Shown here piece by piece: positions 1-6,612 of a DNA stretch of 16,843 nt. A program made the position numbers and the translations under genes. Location of the stretch: the NCBI GenBank assembly GCA_002306975.1, contig DBTI01000197.1, positions 1-16,843 on the forward strand, written 5' to 3'. The stretch is from Ruminococcaceae bacterium UBA1320 (GTDB lineage: Bacteria; Bacillota; Clostridia; Oscillospirales; Ethanoligenentaceae). Numbering within the stretch: position 1 is the first letter of the stretch; each line of letters starts with the position of its first letter. The notes under the pieces were generated by a model. That model was not told where the DNA came from. It made no database searches and saw only the letters and a program-made list of their open reading frames with translations.

Positions 1-4
1 CACA

Positions 5-28
5 AGCCCCCGGCTTGCCGGGGGTTCT
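5..28 (+). terminator. Terminator-like hairpin at left edge
   Basis: CCCCCGG (7-13) pairs with CCGGGGG (18-24) around a CTTG tetraloop, followed by the weak tract TTCT. It probably ends a gene lying left of the window. The stem is strong but the T tract is poor, so termination is inferred. Confidence 0.4.
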
Positions 29-162
29 GACTTACATAACAATGAAAAATCCTTACAAGTAATTATTAAAATTAGAACAAAAAAGTTATAATATCCAGTG
101 TGCAGCGAAAAGGCTGCAAAAGCAGATGCAAATTTTTTCTAACGCGAACGCAACTGTGTAAT

Positions 163-224
163 ATAAATAACAAAATTGCTTTTATAAGTCGCTGAAAATC
201 CTAATACTTAATTTTGTTATTTAT
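163..224. repeat. 15-bp perfect inverted repeat upstream of the Ca2+ ATPase
   Basis: ATAAATAACAAAATT (163-177) is perfectly complementary to AATTTTGTTATTTAT (210-224), with a 32-nt spacer. It lies 57 nt before the ATPase start. In RNA it would form a long AT-rich hairpin in the 5' leader; in DNA it could be a paired operator. A possible -10 (TATAAT, 87-92) lies further upstream with no good -35. The rest of 29-274 shows no gene. Confidence 0.6.
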
Positions 225-280
225 CATTATCTTAAATCAAGTAACTTCGCACTTGTCAAAAATATTACGGAGGTATGAAG

Positions 281-2950
281 ATGTTATCGACTCCAGAAAA
301 GCTCAGTGTAAAACAGGCGCTTTCCGACCTAAGCTCGCAGGAAAAAGGGCTGTCACAGAAAGAGGCGGCGGCGCGGCTTGAAAAGTATGGACGAAACGAG
401 CTTGCTCAGAAAAAAGGAAAAAGCCCGATTGTAAAATTTCTCTCACAGTTTAACGACCCCATGATATTTATTCTGCTTGCCGCCGCTGTGATTTCCATTC
501 TGCTTAAAGAAGTGGCGGACAGCGCAATCATCCTTTGTGTTGTGCTGCTTAACGGCATTGTGGGCTATGTTCAGGAATCGCGTGCAGAGAAGGCAATCGA
601 CGCTTTAAAAAAGATGTCGACCCCGAAAGCGGTGGTAAAGCGCGTCGGCAGCGCAGAAGAAATTGACGCGGCGCTGCTTGTGCCGGGCGACATTGTGCTG
701 CTTGAGGCGGGGCGTATTATTCCCGCCGACTTAAGGCTTATCGAGTCGTCAAATCTTAAAATTGAGGAGTCGGCGCTGACGGGTGAATCTGTGCCGGCTG
801 AAAAGGATTGCAGATTTGTAGCCGAGGGCGACACCGCCATTGGCGACCGCATAAACATGGCGTATATGTCAACACCGGTAACCTACGGGCGCGGTGTGGG
901 CATTGTCACCGCAACGGGAATGGACACCGAAATCGGCAAAATAGCAAAAATCCTTGAGGAATCGGACAACGAGATGACTCCGCTTCAAAAGCGGCTTGCC
1001 GACCTCGGCAAGCTTCTCGGCATAATGGCGGTTGTACTTTGCGTTGTACTGTTCCTTTTGGCTGTGGTTCAGCACCGCAATGTTTTTGATATGCTGCTGA
1101 CCGCCATTTCTCTTGCCGTCGCGGCAATTCCGGAGGGAATGCCGGCGGTTGTCACGATCGTTCTCGCGCTTGGCGTGCAGCGCATGGTAAAGTCGCGCAC
1201 TATCGTGCGCCGTCTGCCCGCGGTTGAAACACTGGGAGCGGTCAACGTCGTCTGCTCCGACAAAACCGGCACGCTTACGCAGAACCGCATGACTACCGTG
1301 AAATCCTATTTTGACAGTGAAATCGTCGTCCCAAAGGAACTTGACGCACAAAAAGCGGCAATGTACCTCGAGGGCTTCACACTGTGCAACGACGCTTCAA
1401 TTGAGGACGGCAAATATGTCGGCGACCCGACCGAAACCGCTCTTCTTGATATGAGCGCGCTGTTTTCAATGGATCGTCCGGCGCTTGAACAAAAATGCCC
1501 GAGAATAAATGAGATACCCTTTGACAGTGACCGCAAACTGATGACAACCGTGCATAATTACGGTGACCGCAAGCTTTCATACACAAAGGGCGCGCTCGAC
1601 GTCATTCTTAAACATACAAAAGATATCTATGACGGCGGAAAAATCCGCCCAATCACACAGGATGATGTTAAAAATATCAGTGACGCCGCATTTTCGATGG
1701 CAAAAGACGCGCTGCGCGTGCTTGCGCTCGCTTTCCGTGAGAGCGGCGGCGAGGCAGTTGAGGATGGACTTTGCTTTTTGGGGCTTGTCGGCATGATCGA
1801 CCCGCCGCGCCCCGAGGCAAAACAGGCGGTAGAAAGCTGCCGCAAAGCCGGAGTAAGAACCGTAATGATAACAGGCGACCACAAAGACACCGCGTTTGCC
1901 GTCGCCCGCGAAATCGGCATAGCCGATGACGCTTCGCAGTGCATTTCGGGCGATGAGCTCAACCGCATGACGCAGGAGGAATTAAACGAAAAAGTCTCAA
2001 GTCTGCGTGTTTTCGCCCGTGTTTCACCTGAACACAAGGTTATGATCGTACGCGCCTTAAAGGCGAACGGCAACATCGTCTCAATGACCGGTGACGGCGT
2101 AAACGACGCGCCCTCGCTGCGCGCCGCCGATATCGGCATCGCGATGGGCATTACCGGCACCGACGTAGCCAAGGGCGCCGCCGACATGGTTTTGACCGAC
2201 GACAATTTTGCGACGATAAGAAAAGCCATAGAAGAGGGCAGAAATATCTATAACAATATCAAAAAGGCTACAATTTACCTCTTATCGTCCAACATCGGTG
2301 AGGTCGTCACGATGTTTATCGGCGTTGCGGTCGGCTGGCCCGCGCCGCTGTCCGCCGTCAATATTCTGTGGGTAAACCTTGTCACTGATTCTCTGCCTGC
2401 CCTTGCGCTTGGCGCGGATACAGGCTCACCCGACGTTATGAAAGAGAAACCGCGCGCGCCAAAGGAAAGTCTTTTCTCTCACGGCGGCACAGCGCTGCTT
2501 ATAATTTACGGCGTTTTGATCGGATTAACGACTCTGGTGGGCTTTATTCTGGGCTGCTATGAGGCGATGTACGGCGCCGGCCATTTCATTCTTTCAAATC
2601 TTGCTCACATCAATTTCGGCTCTAAAGATGTTCTGATCGAAGGGCGAACCTTTGCTGTTACGGTGCTTGCCATTTCAGAGCTTTTCCACGCGGTCGGCAT
2701 GCGCGACACGAAAAAGTCCATTTTCCGCATGAATCACCTGAACAACAAGCTGATGTGGGTGTCCGTTCTGTTTGGTTTTATCCTGCAATTTATCATTGTG
2801 CAAACACCGGTTTCCCGCTTTTTCGGAGCAAATCCGTTAACACTCTCACAGTGGCTTACCGTTCTGCTGCTTGCCGTGATGCCGCTTGTTATGCATGAGA
2901 TTATCGTGCTTGTGCAGTTTATAAAAAAGCGCGCGGGGAACAAAAAATAA
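281..2950 (+). CDS. P-type Ca2+-transporting ATPase (type IIA, SERCA/LMCA1-like)
   Basis: Predicted inner-membrane pump that couples ATP hydrolysis to cation export, most likely Ca2+. Seen, numbering from the chosen start: actuator motif TGES (about 167-170), membrane helix 4 motif PEGMP (about 284-288), phosphorylation motif DKTGTLT with Asp about 327, nucleotide-binding KGA (about 436-438), and hinge motif TGDGVND (about 603-609). Helix 5 SSNIGE, helix 6 NLVTDSLPALALG and an acidic Glu in helix 8 (AISELFHA) match the Ca2+ ligand positions known from SERCA, supporting Ca2+ over Na+/K+ or heavy metals. The protein is 890 residues, the usual full length. An ATG at 275 is in frame but only 1 nt behind GGAGG (269-273); the ATG at 281 has 7-nt spacing and is preferred. 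It appears to be a single-gene unit. Exact ion specificity is inferred. Confidence 0.95.
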   Translation: MLSTPEKLSVKQALSDLSSQEKGLSQKEAAARLEKYGRNELAQKKGKSPIVKFLSQFNDPMIFILLAAAVISILLKEVADSAIILCVVLLNGIVGYVQESRAEKAIDALKKMSTPKAVVKRVGSAEEIDAALLVPGDIVLLEAGRIIPADLRLIESSNLKIEESALTGESVPAEKDCRFVAEGDTAIGDRINMAYMSTPVTYGRGVGIVTATGMDTEIGKIAKILEESDNEMTPLQKRLADLGKLLGIMAVVLCVVLFLLAVVQHRNVFDMLLTAISLAVAAIPEGMPAVVTIVLALGVQRMVKSRTIVRRLPAVETLGAVNVVCSDKTGTLTQNRMTTVKSYFDSEIVVPKELDAQKAAMYLEGFTLCNDASIEDGKYVGDPTETALLDMSALFSMDRPALEQKCPRINEIPFDSDRKLMTTVHNYGDRKLSYTKGALDVILKHTKDIYDGGKIRPITQDDVKNISDAAFSMAKDALRVLALAFRESGGEAVEDGLCFLGLVGMIDPPRPEAKQAVESCRKAGVRTVMITGDHKDTAFAVAREIGIADDASQCISGDELNRMTQEELNEKVSSLRVFARVSPEHKVMIVRALKANGNIVSMTGDGVNDAPSLRAADIGIAMGITGTDVAKGAADMVLTDDNFATIRKAIEEGRNIYNNIKKATIYLLSSNIGEVVTMFIGVAVGWPAPLSAVNILWVNLVTDSLPALALGADTGSPDVMKEKPRAPKESLFSHGGTALLIIYGVLIGLTTLVGFILGCYEAMYGAGHFILSNLAHINFGSKDVLIEGRTFAVTVLAISELFHAVGMRDTKKSIFRMNHLNNKLMWVSVLFGFILQFIIVQTPVSRFFGANPLTLSQWLTVLLLAVMPLVMHEIIVLVQFIKKRAGNKK

Positions 2951-3006
2951 GAAGATAATAACTTGAATTTTTAATGATAGCAATTACAAATTTAAGCGAA
3001 ATGATT

Positions 3007-3100
3007 TTCTTATCTCCCCGCCGGGGGCGGGAAGATAACGTACTGCATTAAAGCAAAATAGTGTTCTTATCTCCGCCTCCAAAGATGGGGAGATAAGAAC
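3007..3100. repeat. Two related hairpins with interchangeable arms after the ATPase gene
   Basis: Hairpin 1: TTATCT-C-CCCGCC (3010-3022) pairs with GGCGGG-A-AGATAA (3026-3038). Hairpin 2: GTTCTTATCTCC (3063-3074) pairs perfectly with GGAGATAAGAAC (3089-3100). The left arms share TTCTTATCTCC (3007-3017 and 3064-3074). The left arm of hairpin 1 (TTCTTATCTCCCC, 3007-3019) also pairs perfectly over 13 bp with the right arm of hairpin 2 (3087-3099). Neither hairpin has an immediate T tract, so they are not clear intrinsic terminators. They may slow transcription, protect the ATPase mRNA 3' end, or be a dispersed repeat. Confidence 0.6.
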
Positions 3101-3150
3101 CTGATTCCCCGTTTTATTTCAGATTGCGACAATAAATTAAAAATTTACGC

Positions 3151-3179
3151 TTGACAAAGTAAAAAAGCCCGAATATAAT
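3151..3179 (+). promoter_or_regulatory. Consensus vegetative promoter of the T-box leader
   Basis: TTGACA (3151-3156) and TATAAT (3174-3179) are separated by exactly 17 nt, a full match to the sigma-70/sigma-A consensus. Initiation is predicted near 3186, just ahead of the T-box leader. Because the promoter is so strong, control is expected to occur at the leader. Confidence 0.9.
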
Positions 3180-3185
3180 AAGCAT

Positions 3186-3445
3186 ATAAACTAAATGCTA
3201 AGACGAAGAGCGCGGGGGACTATTTCCTTAAGAGAGCCGGTGTTTGGTGTGAACCGGTGGATTTGCCCGATAACGTATCACTTCCGAGCAGGTGTCCGAA
3301 ATGGTTTTGCCAAAGTAGTATCACACGTTTAGCCGCGTTAAGGTGATGAGCTTGATTGAGCTCTATGAGTGCGTTTTTACGAATTTGGGTGGTATCGCGG
3401 GTTTATTAGCTCGCCCCATTATTGGGGCGAGCTTTGTTGTTTTCG
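3186..3445 (+). promoter_or_regulatory. T-box leader (tRNA-sensing riboswitch), predicted tRNA-Ile
   Basis: T-box leaders bind a specific tRNA and antiterminate when its 3' end is uncharged. Seen: the Stem I apical signature, AGAGAG followed by CCGGTGTTTGGTGTGAACCGG (about 3230-3257, an AG bulge plus a GGTGTGAA loop); a lower Stem I helix GAAG/CTTC closing on 3281-3284; and the T-box sequence GGGTGGTATCGCG (3387-3399), in which TGGT can pair with a tRNA ACCA end. Placing the specifier directly before the lower helix gives ATC (3277-3279), an isoleucine codon, followed by the usual A. GTA (Val), TAT (Tyr) and AAC (Asn) are less likely registers. Tail pairing to TGGT implies discriminator base A73, consistent with tRNA-Ile but not unique to it. 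The identification is firm; the specifier is moderate. Genes directly downstream are not an aminoacyl-tRNA synthetase. Confidence 0.9.
3408..3442 (+). terminator. Intrinsic terminator of the T-box leader
   Basis: AGCTCGCCCC (3408-3417) pairs perfectly with GGGGCGAGCT (3424-3433), loop ATTATT, followed by TTGTTGTTTTC. It lies just 3' of the T-box sequence, where the regulated terminator of these leaders normally sits. Confidence 0.88.
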
Positions 3446-3482
3446 TTTGAAGTTTTATCTTTTCAGAAAGGGGGCGGGAAGA

Positions 3483-4109
3483 ATGAGCAATGTAATTCTG
3501 CCGCAGATAAAAAACGATCTTCCTGAGAATAATATAACGCTTGCCGATGACGGAATTTACAGCGACTGTGTCTGCCGTGCCAACCTTTCGGGGCAAACTG
3601 CGCAAAGGGCGACTTTCAGAAATATGGCGTTTAAAAACGCACGTTTTAACGGAGCATCGCTTTGCGGGGCGGACATAGGAGACATACGTTTTGAAAACTG
3701 CGATTTATCAAACCTTGATTTAAACGGCGCAATGATTTACCGCGCTGTGTTTACCGGCTGCCGCATAACGGGTGTCGACCTTTCTTCTTCACGCCTGCGC
3801 AATATTGTTTTTGAAAACTGCGGCGGCAAATACGCAAATTTCCGTTTTGCTCATATTGAAAACGCGGTGTTTAAAAACTGTTCGATGCAGGGGACGGAGT
3901 TTCAATCGGCGGCAATAATAAAAACTGTTTTTAACGGCGATGATTTAAGGCAGGCGCAGATGTCGGGTGTTCCGCTTAGCGGAATAGATCTTTCAAGCTG
4001 TGAGATTGACGGCTTGGGCACGCGCCCGGAGGATCTGCGCGGAGCGATAATTTCTCCGGAGCAGGCAGTGACGGCGGCAAAGATAATCGGCATGACAATC
4101 AAACAGTAA
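3483..4109 (+). CDS. Pentapeptide-repeat protein
   Basis: A 208-residue protein with degenerate A(D/N)LXX-type repeats from about residue 33 to 175, for example ANLSG, ARFNG, ASLCG, CDLSN, LDLNG and IDLSS, which should fold as a right-handed quadrilateral beta-helix. No signal peptide or membrane segment is visible. The tail (GAIISPEQAVTAAKIIGMTIK) resembles the C-terminal cap seen in Firmicutes pentapeptide proteins, some of which (the Qnr group) mimic DNA and protect gyrase. That role here is only a possibility. The ATG at 3483 follows AAAGGGGGCGGG; an in-frame upstream start at 3369 would lie inside the T-box leader and is rejected. It is the first gene behind the T-box, which is unusual. 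The XRE-cupin gene follows 54 nt later with only a weak hairpin (AACCCA/TGGGTT, near 4109-4127, no T tract) between. The precise function is unknown. Confidence 0.88.
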   Translation: MSNVILPQIKNDLPENNITLADDGIYSDCVCRANLSGQTAQRATFRNMAFKNARFNGASLCGADIGDIRFENCDLSNLDLNGAMIYRAVFTGCRITGVDLSSSRLRNIVFENCGGKYANFRFAHIENAVFKNCSMQGTEFQSAAIIKTVFNGDDLRQAQMSGVPLSGIDLSSCEIDGLGTRPEDLRGAIISPEQAVTAAKIIGMTIKQ

Positions 4110-4163
4110 ACCCACCCTTTTGGGTTAAAATATAAAAATAAGTTATTCGAGGAGGCATAACAA

Positions 4164-4751
4164 ATGGAAACACAAATTAAAGAAATTGCAGAGCGCGTTC
4201 GCGGCTTAAGGGAAATGCTTAACATTACAGAGGAAGAAATGGCACAGGTCACGGGTGTTGAAGTTGCCGACTACAAGGCGTATGAAAACGGTGAAAATGA
4301 TTTTCCGTTTACTTTCCTGCTTAAATGTGCCGAGCGTTTCGGTATTGACATTGTGGAGATTATGACCGGTGAAAACCCGCGTCTCTCATTTTATACGATT
4401 ACCCGCCGCGGCACAGGCCTTCCGATAGAGCGCCGCAAAGGTCTTGAGTACCAGCATCTTGCTCCGCTTATTAAAAACAAGCTTGCCGAGCCGTTTCTGG
4501 TAAAAGCGCCATACAGCGAAGAGGAGCAGACAAAGCCGATAAAATATTCAACCCATGAGGGGCAGGAGCTAGACTATATTCTCAAGGGCAGCCTCAGAGT
4601 AGACCTTGAAGGTCACATTGAAACGCTTGTCGAAGGGGATTCGCTGTATTATGATTCGGGTTACCGTCACGGCATGATCGCGACAGGCGGCAGCGAATGC
4701 GAGTTTTTGGCTATTGTCATCAAAAAACCGGAAAATAAAAAGCACAGCTAA
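4164..4751 (+). CDS. XRE-family HTH regulator with C-terminal cupin domain
   Basis: A 195-residue cytoplasmic transcription factor. Residues about 6-66 form an XRE/Cro-type helix-turn-helix (LREMLNITEEEMAQVTGVEV is the recognition region). Residues about 112-187 form a cupin_2 beta-barrel with candidate metal or ligand residues His131, Glu133, Glu135 and His169 (THEGQELDYILKG and SGYRHGM). Members of this architecture usually regulate a neighbouring metabolic gene, with the cupin sensing a small molecule. The start has GAGGAGG (about 4149-4155) at good spacing. The gene lies between the pentapeptide gene and an acyl-CoA synthetase on the same strand, 83 nt upstream of the latter, so it most plausibly controls that enzyme. 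The ligand and the operator are not identifiable from the sequence. Confidence 0.92.
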   Translation: METQIKEIAERVRGLREMLNITEEEMAQVTGVEVADYKAYENGENDFPFTFLLKCAERFGIDIVEIMTGENPRLSFYTITRRGTGLPIERRKGLEYQHLAPLIKNKLAEPFLVKAPYSEEEQTKPIKYSTHEGQELDYILKGSLRVDLEGHIETLVEGDSLYYDSGYRHGMIATGGSECEFLAIVIKKPENKKHS

Positions 4752-4834
4752 AAACGATTGTAATCATATAAATTCGCCCACTGATTTTAAACAAATTAAG
4801 TGGTTCTGTAAGATTTTAGGAGGAACGATAGGGT

Positions 4835-6496
4835 ATGCAAGGTCTAAACCTTAAATATGTTAACGAAGAATATGATAAAAATGGCTGTCTTACAAAATTC
4901 AGTCTGAACATTCCCGACAATTATAACTTTGCATATGACATAGTAGATGAGATGGCAAGGCTTGAACCGAATAAAACCGCGATGGTCTGGTGCAATGAGT
5001 TTGGCGAGGAACGCATATTTACGTTCGCCGACATGAAAAGATACAGCGATAAAACCGCAAGTTTTCTCAAAGGGCTTGGCATCAAAAAAGGCGATATGGT
5101 TATGCTTGTTCTCAAGCGCCATTATGAATTTTGGTTTTCAATCCTCGCGCTTCACAAAATCGGCGCAGTTACGATCCCGGCCACAGCGCTTTTGACCGAG
5201 CACGACTTTGAATACCGTTTTAACATGGCTGGCATCAAGGCAATCATCTGCACAGGTGAGGGCGATGTGACAGATTACGTTGATTTGGCACAAAAAAAGT
5301 CGCCGTCGCTCAAATACAAAATCGTCGCCCGCGGCGAAAAAGAAGGCTGGGTCTCGTTCGCCGAAGGCATGGAAGCGGCGAGTGAAAATTGGAGCCGCCC
5401 GCAGGGCAGCGAGGCCGTATATGCAAAAGATTATATGCTCATGTATTTCACATCCGGAACAAGCGGAATGCCGAAGCTCGTTGGGCATGACTATTCCTTT
5501 TCCCTTGCGCATATCGTCACGGCAAAACACTGGCATAATATAACGCCTGACGATCTGCACCTTACGGTTGCGGAGACCGGATGGGGCAAGGCTGTCTGGG
5601 GCAAGCTTTATGGTCAATGGATCATGGAAGCCGCTGTTTTTGTCTATGATTTTGAAAAGTTTAACCCGAAAGACTTGCTTTCGAAAATCGAAAAATATCA
5701 CATCACGACATTCTGCGCGCCTCCGACAATTTACCGTTTCTTTATAAAAGAGGGTATGGACGGCTATGATCTGTCGTCGCTCAGATATGCAACCACCGCC
5801 GGCGAGGCGCTGAACCCCGAGGTTTACAAAAGGTTTGAGGAATACACAGGGATAAAACTGATGGAAGCTTATGGCCAGACCGAGCTTACAGTGCTCATCG
5901 GAAATTTTGTCGGCGATACACCAAAGGTGGGCTCAATGGGAAGACCGTCCCCGCTTTATAATGTTCATATTCTCGGCGAAAACGATAAAGAGATCCCCAA
6001 TGGCGAAATCGGAGAAATCTGCGTAAGCACGGCAGGCGGCAAGGCACCGGGGCTGTTTATCTGTTATTATAACGACCCTGAGCGCACAAAGGCGCAATGG
6101 CATGACGGTTTTTATCACACAGGCGATACCGCATGGCGCGATGAAGACGGCTATTTATGGTATGTCGGGCGCACCGATGATGTCATCAAATCGTCGGGTT
6201 ACCGCATCGGGCCGTTTGAAATTGAGAGCGTGCTTATGGAACATCCCGCGGTGCTTGAATGCGCAATCACAGGCGTGCCGGATCCGATTCGCGGTCAGGT
6301 TGTTAAAGCGACCATTGTGCTTACCAAAAGCTACACACCATCCGACGAGCTTGCAAAAGAGATTAAGGATTTTGTTAAGCACCAGACCGCACCATACAAG
6401 TACCCGCGTATCGTAGAGTTTGTCACGGAGCTTCCGAAAACCATCAGCGGCAAAATCCGCCGCGTTGTTCTCCGCGATCAAGATAGTAAGAAATAA
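4835..6496 (+). CDS. AMP-forming acyl-CoA synthetase (acetyl-/medium-chain type)
   Basis: A 553-residue ANL-superfamily adenylating enzyme that activates a carboxylate to an acyl-AMP and then an acyl-CoA. Seen: the P-loop-like A3 motif YFTSGTSGMPK (about 204-214), A5 motif EAYGQTE (about 344-350), A7 motif YHTGD with Asp431, A8 motif GRTDDVIKSSGYRIGPFEIE (about 445-464), and the catalytic A10 lysine Lys540 in PKTISGKIRR. Overall layout and length fit the acetyl-CoA synthetase/medium-chain acyl-CoA ligase group rather than a peptide synthetase domain, as no carrier domain follows. The ATG follows AGGAGG (4818-4823). The XRE-cupin gene upstream probably regulates it. The substrate cannot be read from the sequence; short, branched-chain or aromatic acids are all possible. 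Branched-chain acids would fit an isoleucine T-box, but that is inference. Confidence 0.9.
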   Translation: MQGLNLKYVNEEYDKNGCLTKFSLNIPDNYNFAYDIVDEMARLEPNKTAMVWCNEFGEERIFTFADMKRYSDKTASFLKGLGIKKGDMVMLVLKRHYEFWFSILALHKIGAVTIPATALLTEHDFEYRFNMAGIKAIICTGEGDVTDYVDLAQKKSPSLKYKIVARGEKEGWVSFAEGMEAASENWSRPQGSEAVYAKDYMLMYFTSGTSGMPKLVGHDYSFSLAHIVTAKHWHNITPDDLHLTVAETGWGKAVWGKLYGQWIMEAAVFVYDFEKFNPKDLLSKIEKYHITTFCAPPTIYRFFIKEGMDGYDLSSLRYATTAGEALNPEVYKRFEEYTGIKLMEAYGQTELTVLIGNFVGDTPKVGSMGRPSPLYNVHILGENDKEIPNGEIGEICVSTAGGKAPGLFICYYNDPERTKAQWHDGFYHTGDTAWRDEDGYLWYVGRTDDVIKSSGYRIGPFEIESVLMEHPAVLECAITGVPDPIRGQVVKATIVLTKSYTPSDELAKEIKDFVKHQTAPYKYPRIVEFVTELPKTISGKIRRVVLRDQDSKK

Positions 6497-6506
6497 GCGG
6501 ATCATA

Positions 6507-6555
6507 CTAATTCCAATAAGAAACATTCCGCTGGCATGTTTCTAATCGGAATTAG
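6507..6555. repeat. Long imperfect stem-loop after the acyl-CoA synthetase gene
   Basis: CTAATTCCAATAAGAAACA (6507-6525) pairs with TGTTTCTAATCGGAATTAG (6537-6555): 17 of 19 positions pair around an 11-nt loop. It sits between the stop codon and the terminator. It may be an mRNA 3'-protecting element or a small inverted-repeat insertion; no T tract follows directly. Confidence 0.55.
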
Positions 6556-6564
6556 CATCAAATA

Positions 6565-6594
6565 AAAAGAACCGTCCGAAAGGACGGTTCTTTT
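6565..6594. terminator. Bidirectional intrinsic terminator
   Basis: AAAAGAACCGTCC (6565-6577) pairs perfectly with GGACGGTTCTTTT (6582-6594) around a GAAA tetraloop. With A and T runs on both sides it works in both directions. It ends the rightward acyl-CoA synthetase unit and the leftward PerM-like gene, whose stop is at 6613. Confidence 0.93.
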
Positions 6595-6612
6595 GTGCTG
6601 TAAAAATAAGCG

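Noticed and set aside
88..99. TAATATCCAGT shared with a site near 9519
   Set aside because: Only about 11 nt match and the flanks diverge; likely chance in AT-rich intergenic DNA.
869..1351. Minus-strand ORF of 160 codons and similar antisense ORFs in the ATPase gene
   Set aside because: Shadow frames of a clear full-length P-type ATPase, with no independent signals.
1627..2229. Minus-strand ORF of 200 codons
   Set aside because: Serine/alanine-rich antisense shadow of the ATPase catalytic region.
3369..3482. Upstream in-frame extension of the pentapeptide-repeat gene
   Set aside because: It lies inside the T-box antiterminator and terminator and has no suitable ribosome-binding site; the ATG at 3483 does.
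5138..5701. Minus-strand ORF of 187 codons
   Set aside because: Antisense shadow of the acyl-CoA synthetase, no domain or start signal.
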